Assembly: GCA_903862885.1 (NCBI GenBank)
Contig: CAIOZU010000032.1
Span: forward strand, 1 to 48,148
Length of the DNA stretch: 48,148 nucleotides
Source of the DNA: an uncultured Pseudomonadota bacterium
Lineage (GTDB): Bacteria > Pseudomonadota > Gammaproteobacteria > Steroidobacterales > Steroidobacteraceae
Reading direction: 5' to 3'
The notes beneath the pieces are model-generated. The model was not told the origin of the DNA. It worked only from the letters and a program-made list of their open reading frames with translations, and ran no database searches. Positions 17,186 through 26,929 of the stretch are shown piece after piece. Position 1 is the stretch's first letter; each line of letters starts with the position of its first letter. A program made the translations under genes and the position numbers.

Positions 17186-18355
17186 CTACTTGCTGGCGCC
17201 GATCGCAGCCACAATCTTCTGGGCGGCATCGGCCATGTTATCAGCGGAAATGATAGGTAGGCCTGACTTGGCGAGCAGCTCTCGGCCCAACTCCTCATTG
17301 GTACCCTTCATGCGGACCACCAACGGCACTTTGAGATTGACCTCGCGAACCGCAGCGATGACGCCTTCAGCGATCGTATCGCAGCGCATGATGCCTCCGA
17401 AGATATTCACCAAAATGCCTTTAACGGCAGGATTCTTCAGCATCAGCTTGAAAGCCTCGGTGACTTTTTGCGCAGTCGCGCCACCACCGACATCTAAGAA
17501 ATTAGCAGGCTCGGCGCCAAATAGCTTAATGGTGTCCATCGTCGCCATGGCAAGGCCGGCCCCATTGACCAGACATCCAATGTTGCCGCCAAGAGAAATG
17601 TAGGACAGATCAAACTTAGATGCCTCAATTTCTGCCGGGTCTTCCTCATCTAAGTCGCGCATCGCCACAATCTCTGGATGCCGGAACAGCGCGTTGGAAT
17701 CAAAATTAAGCTTGGCGTCCAATGCCAGCACCCGACCATCGCCTGTTAAGATCAAGGGATTGATCTCAGCGAGTGAGGCATCACATTCAGTGAAGGCGCG
17801 ATAAAGACCTTGCATGAAGGTGCGAGCCTCAGCGACAGAGGCTTCCGGCACACCGATTTTACGTGCGGTCGCCTCTGCGTCAGCGTCTGTCAAACCGGTA
17901 CGCGGGTCGATTGCTATTTTATAAATCCTCTCAGGGGTATGCGAAGCGACCTCTTCAATGTCCATACCGCCTTCGGAACTGGCCATCAACGTGACGCGCT
18001 GAGTAACGCGGTCAACCACCATACCGACATACAGTTCTTTACGAATATCAGCGCCTTCCTCAACGAGAAGCCGCTTCACCAATCGACCTTCAGGGCCGGT
18101 TTGATGAGTCACCAGTGTCATGCCCAAAATCTGAGTCGCTTCTTTACGGACGTCGTCGATGGACTTCACCACCTTCACGCCGCCCCCCTTACCCCGACCA
18201 CCGGCATGAATCTGTGCTTTTACCACCCAGACGGCACCACCAAGGTCTTTGGCAGCTTGAACCGCTTCATCGACTGAGAAACAGGCGAACCCACGTGGCG
18301 TGTGTACCCCGTACCGGCGGAGGATTTCCTTACCCTGATACTCGTGAATATTCAT
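17186..18355 (-). CDS. sucC: Succinate--CoA ligase, beta subunit
   Basis: A 389-aa ATP-grasp subunit that pairs with SucD. Motifs are [34 protein letters not shown] (ATP-grasp), [49 protein letters not shown] and FGGIMRC. The start is the ATG at 18355, matching the family's MNIHEYQ; an upstream TTG at 18370 would add five residues. Its leader holds a stable hairpin about 110 bases before the start. Normal length. Confidence 0.97.
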   Translation of the reverse strand: MNIHEYQGKEILRRYGVHTPRGFACFSVDEAVQAAKDLGGAVWVVKAQIHAGGRGKGGGVKVVKSIDDVRKEATQILGMTLVTHQTGPEGRLVKRLLVEEGADIRKELYVGMVVDRVTQRVTLMASSEGGMDIEEVASHTPERIYKIAIDPRTGLTDADAEATARKIGVPEASVAEARTFMQGLYRAFTECDASLAEINPLILTGDGRVLALDAKLNFDSNALFRHPEIVAMRDLDEEDPAEIEASKFDLSYISLGGNIGCLVNGAGLAMATMDTIKLFGAEPANFLDVGGGATAQKVTEAFKLMLKNPAVKGILVNIFGGIMRCDTIAEGVIAAVREVNLKVPLVVRMKGTNEELGRELLAKSGLPIISADNMADAAQKIVAAIGASK

Positions 18356-18783
18356 TCTTATATTACCCAATCACTGTACTGAAATAACCGAGCGGGTGAC
18401 TTCACTGTCGCAAGACCCCGCGTTAAACCGCCCACCGTACCGATGCCGCTACCTTTAGCTGCTGAGGGCAACACCATACGGTAATTACCCTCGCTCGATA
18501 CGCCCATGTTAGCCCATCTGTCCCGAATCCTCACCGACCGCGCTACCGATTCGTCCTCAGCACGCGCTGTATCTGCACAATGCGTGGTCGAATATCTGCG
18601 GCTCATGGCCGCTACGGCGCATTCTGCGAGTCGCCGTCAGACCGAAAGGACAGCTCAAATTATAAATCTGGTTTAGCAGCTTGCGCCAGCCAATCCGTGA
18701 TCTAGCATCTACCCATCGAGGCCATCGTCAGAGGCGGTTTAGGGCTCTTTCAAGCGGCGCCTGCTTTCTAGGCGATGACCCGG
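18356..18783 (-). other. Gene-less leader region between frc and sucC
   Basis: About 430 bases with no supportable gene. The short open frame here shows no family pattern. It must contain the sucCD promoter, which I could not place, and it holds the hairpin at 18464-18492. Confidence 0.5.
18464..18492 (-). promoter_or_regulatory. Nested hairpin in the sucC leader
   Basis: On the minus strand GAGGGTAA pairs with TTGCCCTC (8 bp with one G-U), and a second small stem ACC/GGT sits inside the loop. No T-run follows, so it is not a typical terminator. It lies about 110 bases upstream of the sucC start and could be part of a structured leader. Confidence 0.4.
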
Positions 18784-20031
18784 TTAAATGGCCTTATCTG
18801 CACGCAGCGTGGCGACTTCGCTTACCGTCAGTCCAAGCTCTGCCAACACCTCATCCGTGTGCTCTCCAAGCAGCGGTGAGCGGGTCACCTCGGTGCTACT
18901 GTCGGACATCTTGATGGGATTGCCCACACTCAGGTACGGTCCACGAGTTGGATGCTCGACCTCCACAATCGTACCGGTAGCCCGCAGCGATGGTTCTGCC
19001 ATGAGCTCCTCCATTGATAGGATCGGACCGCACGGAATGTCGTGCTCACTGAGCCGCTGCATGGCTTCAAACTTACTCAGAGTCTTCGTCCAATTCTCAA
19101 CAGCTGAAAAAATCTCGGTAAGCCGGGGCAGCCGAGTGGCTGGGGAAGAAAAATGAGGATCCGTGAGCCACTCCGGTTTACCAATCACCTCGCAGATCGC
19201 CTCCCACACCTGCGCTTGCGCCACAAAGTACAAGTAAGCATTCGGATCGGTTTCCCAGCCTTTACACTTCACGATCGTGCCTGGCTGACCACCACCTGAG
19301 GCATTGCCTGCACGCGGCACCGCGGTCCCAAACTGGCCATGTGGGTACTGCGGGTATTCTTTCATCACGCCATCGCGCGCGAGGCGCTGCTGATCACGCA
19401 ATTTAATTCGGCACAGATTTAATACGCCATCTTGCATGGCAGCCAGCACTTTTTGTCCACGTCCAGTGGTTTTTCTTTGGTACAGGGCTGCCACAATGCC
19501 TAAAGCCAGATTCAGGCCTGTGCCACTGTCACCGATCTGCGCGCCAGTGACGAGCGGCAAACCATCATCAAAGCCAGTGGTCGACGCAGCACCTCCGGTA
19601 CACTGAGCCACATTCTCATAGACTTTGCAGTCTTCATAAGGCCCAGGCCCGAAGCCTTTGACAGAAGCAACGATCATCGCCGGATTGAGCGCCTGTATGC
19701 GCTCCCACGTAAAGCCCATGCGATCAAGCGCACCCGGCGCAAAATTCTCGACTAACACGTCACATCGTTTAATCAGCTTCTCGAGTACTGCCTGCCCGCT
19801 GGGCACTTTAGTATCCAAGGTGATCGAGCGCTTGTTGTGATTCAACATGGTGAAATAGAGACTATCGACATCAGGAATATCGCGTAACTGCTGACGCGTG
19901 ATATCACCGACGCCCGCTTTCTCCACTTTGATGACATCCGCACCGAGCCACGCGAGCAATTGCGTACAAGTGGGGCCAGACTGCACATGAGTGAAATCCA
20001 AAATCCGTATGCCATCTAACGCTTTGCTCAT
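18784..20031 (-). CDS. frc: Formyl-CoA:oxalate CoA-transferase
   Basis: A 415-aa class III CoA-transferase that moves CoA from formyl-CoA to oxalate, giving oxalyl-CoA. It aligns along its length with E. coli Frc: [42 protein letters not shown], the catalytic Asp in GDSGTG (residue 168), the glycine loop [10 protein letters not shown] and [11 protein letters not shown]. Usually frc stands with oxalyl-CoA decarboxylase (oxc), which is absent within the window; a MatB-type ligase and glyoxylate/glycerate genes lie instead on the far side. No convincing Shine-Dalgarno. Length is normal. Confidence 0.94.
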   Translation of the reverse strand: MSKALDGIRILDFTHVQSGPTCTQLLAWLGADVIKVEKAGVGDITRQQLRDIPDVDSLYFTMLNHNKRSITLDTKVPSGQAVLEKLIKRCDVLVENFAPGALDRMGFTWERIQALNPAMIVASVKGFGPGPYEDCKVYENVAQCTGGAASTTGFDDGLPLVTGAQIGDSGTGLNLALGIVAALYQRKTTGRGQKVLAAMQDGVLNLCRIKLRDQQRLARDGVMKEYPQYPHGQFGTAVPRAGNASGGGQPGTIVKCKGWETDPNAYLYFVAQAQVWEAICEVIGKPEWLTDPHFSSPATRLPRLTEIFSAVENWTKTLSKFEAMQRLSEHDIPCGPILSMEELMAEPSLRATGTIVEVEHPTRGPYLSVGNPIKMSDSSTEVTRSPLLGEHTDEVLAELGLTVSEVATLRADKAI

Positions 20032-20519
20032 AATCCGTGTGCTCTCTCAGCTGCTGTCACTTGCTTATACATCATCTTACTTCTTAGCCATCCAACCCAT
20101 TCATAGCGATCCACGCCAACGGCCGATGAAGCTCCCGTCACGGCGATCACAAACGGCAGCGCAAAGACTAAGCAACCCCACGTAGGCGCTGGCCGGATAG
20201 CCATTAAACCAGTGATAACACGCTGATTTAACTGCTTAATTATCCCTTCGCACTACTGCTTAGCGCAACATACCACGCTGATAAAGGTACGCTCTGTGTC
20301 GTTGACGGTCTCTACTCAGCCCGACTCTTAGAGGATTGTCGTCTCACACATCCACTGTCACCCACGATAAACACCATCGCCGCCATGCCGGTGAGCCACC
20401 GTAAGCCGATACTTTCAAAAGTGCACTGATCTGTGAGAGGGTGGCAACGATCGTCACCCCCTCATGCAGAGACTGGGGACGGCGGTTGGAATGTCGATGC
20501 GCAATGCCAAGGAGGTTGC
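20032..20519. other. Gene-less divergent region between frc and panE
   Basis: About 490 bases without a supportable gene, between two divergent start codons. It should hold both promoters but I cannot place them. A short minus-strand stretch reads like the first membrane helix of an MFS transporter, which is too little to call. Confidence 0.45.
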
Positions 20520-21494
20520 ATGAAAGTAGCGATTGTTGGCGCGGGCGCCGTCGGCGGGTACGTGGGCGCGAAACTGGCTCGCGCCGGTGAGCACGTCACC
20601 TTCATGGCGCGTGGCACCAACCTTCAGGTGCTGCGTGACACCGGCATCACTCTGCTATTGCCAGATGGAACGACCCAAGGGCCTACCCACGTGTCGGCCA
20701 CCGATGATTACCCAGCCACCGGTCATCAAGATCTACTGATCTTGGCCGTCAAGGCGCATCAATTGGAAGCCGTCGCCGCACCCGCCTCTCACTTGATCGG
20801 ACCTCACACGCTGATCGTCACCATGCAAAACGGCATCCCTTACTGGTATTTCCATCAATACGGCGGCGCATTATCTGGTCATATACTCACCTCCGTCGAC
20901 CCTAGCGGCCATATCGCCCGACATATTCCTGCTAGCCAAGTGATTGGCTGTGTGGTCTATCCAGCCGCCGAACAAGTGGCGCCAGGCATCGTGCGCTTGA
21001 TCGAGGGAGATCGATTCCCAGTCGGTGAGCCGGATGGTTCTGTGAGTGAACGGGCGCGCACCATCTCGGCTTGTTTTGAAAAGGCGGGCTTTAAATCACC
21101 GGTTCTCGCCTCCATTCGCGCGGAGATCTGGCTCAAGCTGTGGGGAAATCTGGCGTTTAATCCCATCAGCGCGCTGACTCGCTCGACCTTAGCGGATATG
21201 TGTGAAGACACGGGCGCCCGCCAACTGGCCTTTAATATGATGAGCGAGGCTCAGCGCATTGGTGAATCCCTCGGCATCACGTTTCGCGTGCCAATTGATA
21301 AGCGCATTGCCGGTGCGGCCAAAGTTGGTCACCACAAGACCTCCATGCTGCAAGACCTGGAGGCAGGGCGGACATTAGAGATCGATGCTTTGTTAGGCGC
21401 GGTGACAGAGTTAGGCCGCTTGACCGGCATCCGCACGCCGCATCTTGATGCGATCTATGCCTTAACTCGAAGGCTCAGTCATACAATCCGCTGA
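20520..21494 (+). CDS. panE: 2-dehydropantoate 2-reductase (ketopantoate reductase family)
   Basis: A 324-aa NADPH-dependent reductase. The dinucleotide motif GAGAVGGYVG is at residues 7-16, followed by the catalytic-lysine block KLWGNLAFNPISALT and the C-terminal KTSMLQDLEAGRTLEID. True PanE makes pantoate for coenzyme A; relatives beside CoA-transferase or organic acid genes often reduce other 2-keto acids, so the substrate is open. AAGGAGG (20509-20515) lies 4 nt before the ATG and decides the start; the longer frame from 20433 is not supported. Confidence 0.88.
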   Translation: MKVAIVGAGAVGGYVGAKLARAGEHVTFMARGTNLQVLRDTGITLLLPDGTTQGPTHVSATDDYPATGHQDLLILAVKAHQLEAVAAPASHLIGPHTLIVTMQNGIPYWYFHQYGGALSGHILTSVDPSGHIARHIPASQVIGCVVYPAAEQVAPGIVRLIEGDRFPVGEPDGSVSERARTISACFEKAGFKSPVLASIRAEIWLKLWGNLAFNPISALTRSTLADMCEDTGARQLAFNMMSEAQRIGESLGITFRVPIDKRIAGAAKVGHHKTSMLQDLEAGRTLEIDALLGAVTELGRLTGIRTPHLDAIYALTRRLSHTIR

Positions 21495-21529
21495 GATCGC
21501 AAAGACTGGACGTCTGACTGCAGTGCTTT

Positions 21530-22792
21530 TCAAAGCATCAAAATTGCTCGAAAATCATTGACATTAGTACGCGTCGGTCCAGTGAATAGCAGATCCCCTA
21601 ACACTTCAAAAAAAGTGTAGGCATCGTTACGATCTAAGTACTCACGCGAATCAAGCGCGAGGCCACGAGCACGTGACAGCGTACTCGGATAGGCAAGCGC
21701 ACCCGCATTGTCTTGCGTGCCATCGATACCGTCGGTGTCACCCGCTAAAGCGTAAACGCCCTCAAGACCGTCCAAGGCAAGTACCACACTCAATAAAAAC
21801 TCCGCATTGCGGCCACCCTTCCCTGACCCACGCACCGTCACAGTGGTTTCGCCACCTGACAACAGCACGCAAGGTCTCGGCAAAAGCTGATGATGCAGCA
21901 TTCCCTGGCGAGCGATGGCTGCATGCGCATAACCGACCTCCCGAGCCTCCCCCTCAAGGCTATCGCCCAAAATAAACGGGGTGACGCCGTGGGCCTTTGC
22001 AACAGCGGCAGCCGCCTCCAGTGACCTCTGGGGAGAAGCGATTAAGCGATGCTCCACAGCGGATAACAAGGGGTCTCCCGGCTTGATTGTTTCGTCTAAA
22101 CCCGATTCTAAATAAGCCCGCACACTGACCGGCAAAGGGATGCGATAACGCGAACAAATAGACAGCGCATCGGCCGCCCTCGTAGGATCAGGCGCCGTGG
22201 GTCCAGATGCAATGATCGCAAAATCATCTCCCGGCACATCTGAGATCGCCAGCGTAAGCACTTTGGCAGGCCAACAGCGTGCCGCTAACTTACCCCCTTG
22301 CAACTGCGACAGGTGTTTGCGCACACAATTCATGTCACTGATGGTGGCCCCAGACAGCAGTAGTGCACGCGTGATGGATTGTAGATCCTCCAACGAAACA
22401 CCCTCCACCGGCAGTGCCAGCAGCGCTGAGCCGCCGCCCGAAATCAGGCACAACACGAGATCGTCGGCACAAAGATCCGCAGTCATCGCCGCAATCCGCA
22501 CCGCTGCTCGCTGACCGGCCTGATCAGGCACAGGATGGCCAGCCTCCACCACATCGATATGCTGCGTCGGCACGCTGTGTCCATAACGCGTCACCACCAG
22601 ACCGTCCATCGGATGACGCCAGACGGTCTCCACCGCAGCCGCCATCGCAGCGGCTGCCTTACCGGCACCGACCACCACCGTACGACCACGGGGCCTCGGC
22701 GGCAATGCCGCCGCCATCGCCTTGCTCGGATCAGCCGCTGCAACAGCGGCTGCAAATAGGGCACGCAAAAAATCGTCGGGGGCCAAAGACAT
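21530..22792 (-). CDS. Glycerate kinase (DUF4147, glycerate 2-kinase type)
   Basis: A 420-aa kinase that phosphorylates glycerate to 2-phosphoglycerate, also filed as GckA/TtuD or, mistakenly, as hydroxypyruvate reductase. Signatures are GRTVVVGAGKAAAAMA, EAGHPVPDQ, CLISGGGSALL, ISGATISDMNCVRKHLS-like LLSGATISDMNCVRKHLS, LAISDVPGD, SGPTAPDP, LSGGETTVTVRG and AGDTDGIDGT. I use the ATG at 22792 (GGAG 5 nt upstream), which fits the family's MSLxP start. An in-frame TTG at 22816 has an even better AGGAGG 5 nt upstream, so an 8-residue longer form is possible. Convergent with panE. Confidence 0.93.
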   Translation of the reverse strand: MSLAPDDFLRALFAAAVAAADPSKAMAAALPPRPRGRTVVVGAGKAAAAMAAAVETVWRHPMDGLVVTRYGHSVPTQHIDVVEAGHPVPDQAGQRAAVRIAAMTADLCADDLVLCLISGGGSALLALPVEGVSLEDLQSITRALLLSGATISDMNCVRKHLSQLQGGKLAARCWPAKVLTLAISDVPGDDFAIIASGPTAPDPTRAADALSICSRYRIPLPVSVRAYLESGLDETIKPGDPLLSAVEHRLIASPQRSLEAAAAVAKAHGVTPFILGDSLEGEAREVGYAHAAIARQGMLHHQLLPRPCVLLSGGETTVTVRGSGKGGRNAEFLLSVVLALDGLEGVYALAGDTDGIDGTQDNAGALAYPSTLSRARGLALDSREYLDRNDAYTFFEVLGDLLFTGPTRTNVNDFRAILML

Positions 22793-22927
22793 GCTCACTC
22801 CAACCTCTGTAGTCAAGCTCGCCTCCTGATCTTATCGACATGCATACATCAATGCGAATGGCACATCGCCTAGCACATCGTTTTCGCTCATAATATCGAC
22901 CGAATATTGATCTGATGAAGGGCTTCC

Positions 22928-23218
22928 ATGCTCGGCAAGAACTTTCTGCTTGTTCCCGGTCCTAGCAACATGCCGGAGCGTATTCTTCTGGCGATGACCG
23001 TCTCTCTCACTAGCGGCACTCGCCACTCTAAAGCGGCGGGTCAGTTATCGCAGACCGGCCATTTAGGCGGTCTCCATGAACTCATGCCGATGAGCGAACG
23101 TTATGGAGCAGAAGTGGCGGTACTCGACACTGCATTTATAGTGAAGCCCAACAGTGGTGTCGGCGTAAGCCGCGCCGGGTGGCCAATTTGCTTCGCTCCG
23201 AAAAGCATTGGGGGTTAA
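22928..23218 (+). pseudogene. Serine--glyoxylate aminotransferase remnant with large internal deletion
   Basis: A 96-codon open frame made of both ends of a class V aminotransferase. Residues 1-23 (FLLVPGPSNMPERILLAM) match the start of serine--glyoxylate/alanine--glyoxylate aminotransferases (FLxxPGPTNVPxRVLxAM); residues from about 44 (TGHLGGLHELMPMSERYGAEVAVLD) match their C-terminal end (IGHLGDLNELMLLGALAGVEMAL). The roughly 280 residues between, with the PLP lysine, are missing, yet the frame stays open. It cannot be an active transaminase. It lies between glycerate kinase and a 2-hydroxyacid dehydrogenase, exactly where the intact enzyme would fit. Confidence 0.75.
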
Positions 23219-23221
23219 TCA

Positions 23222-24166
23222 GTGCGCGCAGTCTTTCTCGATCGTCAATCACTGCCAGTGCGCTTCACGCAGCCGGCGGCAGTGACTGACTACGTTGAAT
23301 ATGCAGCAACATCAACCGACCAAGTGGTCGCCCGTTTACAAGACGCCACTGTGGCTATTATCAACAAGGTGGCTCTACGTGAAGCCTCGTTGGCGCAACT
23401 GCCGAGTCTAAAGCTCATTGCCATTGCAGCCACTGGCTATGACTGCGTTGATATTCCTTATTGCCGGGCGAACGGCATTACCGTGGTAAATATTCGTGAT
23501 TATGCGGTGAATGCTGTACCTGAGCATGTATTCGCGTTATTACTTGCCTTGCGGCGTAATCTGATGGGCTACCGAGAGGCCGTTACCCAAGGCGCCTGGG
23601 AAAATGCCAGCCAGTTCTGTGTATTTAAAGGCACAATCCGCGATTTAAATCACTCGGTGCTGGGACTGGTCGGTCGTGGCTCAATCGCCAAGGCCGTAGC
23701 CAAGATCGCAGTCGGCTTTGGAATGCGCGTCTTTTATTCTCACCCAACAGCCGCAGCCAACGATGCAGAAAGCAAGTCACTCAGCGAGCTACTCGCCCTC
23801 TCGGATGTCATCTCTCTGCATTGCCCACTCACGCCGGCAACACGCGGAATGATCGGCGAGGCTGAGCTTCGCAGCATGAAGCCAGACGCGATACTCATTA
23901 ATACGGCCCGCGGGGGACTGGTCGATGAGCCCGCTCTGGCACGAGCGCTGACCGAGGGTTGGATCGGTGGTGCTGGGTTAGATGTCCTGAGCACCGAGCC
24001 GCCCAGAGAGGGGAATGCGTTGCTCGATCTCAATTTGCCCAATTTTATTTTGACGCCGCATGTCGCATGGGCGTCTATTGAGGCGATGGAGGGACTCGCC
24101 GATCAGCTCACCGAAAATATTGCGGCGTGGGCCGCGGGAGCGCCTCGGCACATCGTCGGTCAATAG
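23222..24166 (+). CDS. D-2-hydroxyacid dehydrogenase (hydroxypyruvate/glyoxylate reductase type)
   Basis: A 314-aa NAD(P)-dependent dehydrogenase. The catalytic triad is visible: Arg in NTARGGLVDE, Glu in LSTEPPREG and His in TPHVAWAS; the nucleotide region has a slightly unusual GLVGRGSIAKAVA in place of G.G.IG. EHVFALLLALRRNL is as in HprA/glycerate dehydrogenases. It likely interconverts hydroxypyruvate and D-glycerate, or glyoxylate and glycolate. Starts with GTG, with GGGGG 7 nt upstream, 3 bases after the stop of the aminotransferase remnant, so the two were once an operon. Confidence 0.9.
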   Translation: MRAVFLDRQSLPVRFTQPAAVTDYVEYAATSTDQVVARLQDATVAIINKVALREASLAQLPSLKLIAIAATGYDCVDIPYCRANGITVVNIRDYAVNAVPEHVFALLLALRRNLMGYREAVTQGAWENASQFCVFKGTIRDLNHSVLGLVGRGSIAKAVAKIAVGFGMRVFYSHPTAAANDAESKSLSELLALSDVISLHCPLTPATRGMIGEAELRSMKPDAILINTARGGLVDEPALARALTEGWIGGAGLDVLSTEPPREGNALLDLNLPNFILTPHVAWASIEAMEGLADQLTENIAAWAAGAPRHIVGQ

Positions 24167-24289
24167 CCTCTCACCGCTTTGGTGCGGACACGGCTAAGCA
24201 GAGCCCAAGCCGCTCTCTACGCACGTCAGCCCTCGAATGTGCCATTATTCGACGCCTCAGCAATCTAAGGCAGCGCCATCATCTTGCCT

Positions 24290-25813
24290 ATGCACACCGA
24301 CCCCTATCTATGGATAAGCCAGTGGGCTGCGGCCGAACCTACACGCATCTGTCTTACCTCCGATACTCGGCAACTGAGCTATCAGACGCTGGATCTTGAG
24401 GCGGGTCGTTACGCCATGGTACTCACTGATCTCGGCGTTGGTTGTGGCGATCGAGTCGCCGCACAAGTAGACAATGCCATAGAGGTGGTGATTTTATATT
24501 GCGCCTGCCTACGACTCGGCGCCGTGTATGTGCCCATTAATCCGGCTAACACCTCGCATGAAGTTGCATACTTTCTAAATGACGCAGCGCCTAAGCTCGC
24601 CGTGGTGCGTCCAGCTGAGCGGCCGGCACTGCTGCCTTTAGCTGAGCAAGCACGCGTCCTGCATGTAGAGAGCCTCGGTCATCAGGGAGAAGGCTCGCTC
24701 ATTGATCGTGTACAGGCATCCGCCCGTCTAGTGCCGCCACCCGCTCAGCTGCCAGCGGACGCCTTGGCGGCGCTGGTGTACACCTCAGGCACCACCGGCC
24801 GCCCGAAAGGCGCCATGCTCACCCGAGGCAATTTAGCCTCCAACGCCGCAGCGTTAGCGACGGCGTGGCAATTTAGCGCCGACGATGTACTGCTTCATTG
24901 CTTGCCGCTATGTCATGTACATGGTCTCTTTGTGGCGCTCAACACAGCCTTCGCCGCTGGGGCCTGTGTGCGCTTAATCCCTCAATTTAATCCCGAGAAG
25001 ATATTACAGCTGCTGCCGTTGGCAACCGTCTTCATGGGCGTGCCCACGCACTACATGCGGCTGTTAGCACTGCCCCGACTTAATCGGGATTCGACGGCAG
25101 CAGTTCGCTTGTTCATATCTGGCTCCGCACCACTACTCCCCCAGACACATCAAGAATTTGCAAGACGCACAGGACACTTCATTTTAGAGCGTTATGGCAT
25201 GACAGAGACACTGATAAACACCTCAAATCCTTATGATGGCCTACGCTTGCCAGGGGCGGTGGGTCCTGCGCTACCGGGAACCACCATTCGGGTAATTAAT
25301 ACCGACACCGGACTGCCAGACAACGCGCCCGATGTGGTGGGCTGCCTAGAGATCATGGGTCCTAACGTGTGTGCCGGCTACTGGCGCTCATCGGATAAAA
25401 CGGCAGCTGAATTCAGTGTCGATGGCTGGTTTAACAGCGGCGATGTAGGGCGTATCGACGCATCCGGCTATGTGCATATCGTCGGACGAGTCAAGGATCT
25501 GATCATTACCGGCGGCTACAATGTGTACCCCAAAGAAGTCGAGTCAGAGATTGACGCGCTAGCAGGGGTCGTTGAAAGCGCCGTCATCGGCGTGCCTCAT
25601 GCTGATCTCGGCGAGGCGGTGATCGCGGTGGTGGTGCTCTCTAAAGAGCGCACGCTCACTGAGGAGAGCGTCCTAGCGAATATACGAGTGCGCTTGGCTA
25701 AGTACAAAACACCCAAGCGGGTGCTTTTAGTCAGTGAGTTGCCCCGCAATACGATGGGTAAAGTGCAAAAAAATATTCTGCGAGAGCGGTATAAGGGGCT
25801 TTATACAGTCTAA
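24290..25813 (+). CDS. matB: Malonate--CoA ligase (malonyl-CoA synthetase)
   Basis: A 507-aa AMP-forming acyl-CoA synthetase with the P-loop-like YTSGTTGRPKGAMLTRGNL (about residues 160-180), the core ERYGMTETLINTSNPYDG, GWFNSGDVG, and the C-terminal GGYNVYPKEVESEID and LPRNTMGKVQKNIL lysine motif. The ERYGMTET..NTSNPY.G run is typical of MatB, which makes malonyl-CoA from free malonate. The related AAE3 group activates oxalate, and the nearby frc makes that worth testing. I use the ATG at 24290; a TTG lies six bases earlier. Confidence 0.88.
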   Translation: MHTDPYLWISQWAAAEPTRICLTSDTRQLSYQTLDLEAGRYAMVLTDLGVGCGDRVAAQVDNAIEVVILYCACLRLGAVYVPINPANTSHEVAYFLNDAAPKLAVVRPAERPALLPLAEQARVLHVESLGHQGEGSLIDRVQASARLVPPPAQLPADALAALVYTSGTTGRPKGAMLTRGNLASNAAALATAWQFSADDVLLHCLPLCHVHGLFVALNTAFAAGACVRLIPQFNPEKILQLLPLATVFMGVPTHYMRLLALPRLNRDSTAAVRLFISGSAPLLPQTHQEFARRTGHFILERYGMTETLINTSNPYDGLRLPGAVGPALPGTTIRVINTDTGLPDNAPDVVGCLEIMGPNVCAGYWRSSDKTAAEFSVDGWFNSGDVGRIDASGYVHIVGRVKDLIITGGYNVYPKEVESEIDALAGVVESAVIGVPHADLGEAVIAVVVLSKERTLTEESVLANIRVRLAKYKTPKRVLLVSELPRNTMGKVQKNILRERYKGLYTV

Positions 25814-25881
25814 GGGCGGTCTTAATAGGCATTTACTTATCGCACAGCCGCTTGGCAGGCCGCATCAGAAGCGACACCCTA

Positions 25882-25900
25882 GGTAACCTCTTCGGTAACC
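25882..25900 (+). repeat. Direct repeat GGTAACC x2 upstream of the CDF gene
   Basis: Two identical 7-base units (25882-25888 and 25894-25900) repeat at a 12-base period 47 bases before the start of the metal exporter gene. Could be a regulator site; nothing else supports it. Confidence 0.3.
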
Positions 25901-25946
25901 CGTATGATAGACACACGAACCAAACGTTTTGACGCCGGCTGACGAT

Positions 25947-26897
25947 ATGCAACACGATCACCGACATACCCCTCTAGAAGAAGCAGGAGAGGCATCTGAA
26001 TTACGCACGCCAGCGGTCCGGCGTGCCATATGGACCAGCACTGCGGTTAATTTAGGATTATCACTTAGCAAAGTGTGGGTTGGCCTCATCGCTCACTCAG
26101 CCGCTTTGGTGGCTGATGGAGTTCATTCATTGTCCGACTTAGTGGTCGACTTCATCGCACTCGCAGTCAGTGGCGAGAGCCAAAAAGACGCAGATCAAGA
26201 ACATCCTTATGGCCATCAGCGCTTTGAGACGGCGGCGTCGCTCGCGGTAGGCGCCTTATTAATTGGTGTCGGCATCAGCATGCTGTACTCCAGCATCAGT
26301 CAACTACAGTCGCCGGCTAACATTCCCCCAGTCGAAGTCATCGCACTGTGGGTCGCGCTGATTGGGCTGGTCACCAAAGAGATGTTATTCCGGTACATGT
26401 TACGAATAGCGAAACGAGTTAAGTCGAGCTTCGTAGTAACTAATGCATGGCATGCGCGATCAGATGCCGCCGCCTCACTGATGGTGGCAGTGGGCATTGT
26501 AGGAAATCTAGCCGGCTATCGAATGCTTGATGCGATTGCCGCATTGGTCGTTGGTCTAATTATTGCAAAAATGGGTTGGACATTCGCTTGGAACGCTTTG
26601 AATGAATTAATGGACGGCTCGGCTGATGGAGCGGAAGTTGAAGCCATTCGGCAAACATTGCTCAACACACCGGGCGTCTGTGGCGTACACGATCTCCGAA
26701 CGCGGAAAATGGGCGACCTAATTGCCGTTGATGCGCACTTGGAAGTAGATGCCGACATCACGGTAGAGGCCGGCCACGAGATTGCGGTTGAAGCGCGTGT
26801 GCGCGTGCTAAAGCGGCATCGGGTGCTAGATTTAATGACTCATTTGGATCCATTTCGTCGACCCGATCTTGATCATGAGGTCGCTCCTCGACGATAA
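25947..26897 (+). CDS. Cation diffusion facilitator (CDF) metal transporter
   Basis: A 316-aa inner-membrane exporter of divalent metal ions (Zn, Fe, Co or Mn) in exchange for protons. Six hydrophobic segments fill residues 25-215; metal-site motifs are ADGVHSLSD in the second and HARSD in the fifth segment, and a KEMLFRY stretch is shared with many FieF-like members. A short cytoplasmic C-terminal domain (VRVLKRHRVLDLMTHLDP) follows. The His-rich N-terminus (MQHDHRHT) may bind metal. I prefer the ATG at 25947 to a TTG at 25929. Confidence 0.93.
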   Translation: MQHDHRHTPLEEAGEASELRTPAVRRAIWTSTAVNLGLSLSKVWVGLIAHSAALVADGVHSLSDLVVDFIALAVSGESQKDADQEHPYGHQRFETAASLAVGALLIGVGISMLYSSISQLQSPANIPPVEVIALWVALIGLVTKEMLFRYMLRIAKRVKSSFVVTNAWHARSDAAASLMVAVGIVGNLAGYRMLDAIAALVVGLIIAKMGWTFAWNALNELMDGSADGAEVEAIRQTLLNTPGVCGVHDLRTRKMGDLIAVDAHLEVDADITVEAGHEIAVEARVRVLKRHRVLDLMTHLDPFRRPDLDHEVAPRR

Positions 26898-26929
26898 CGG
26901 CATAGTGCCATAGTCGATGTTTGTAAAGA

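Noticed and set aside
16301-18355. Malate--CoA ligase (mtkAB), given nearby serine-cycle-like genes
   Set aside because: Sequence reads as ordinary proteobacterial SucCD across both subunits; MtkA-specific wording is absent.
18358-18606. 82-codon minus-strand frame upstream of sucC
   Set aside because: It runs through the leader hairpin and shows no protein-family pattern.
20340-20430. Minus-strand stretch resembling the first helix of an MFS (oxalate/formate-type) transporter
   Set aside because: Only about 18 residues with no continuing homology; too little to call a remnant.
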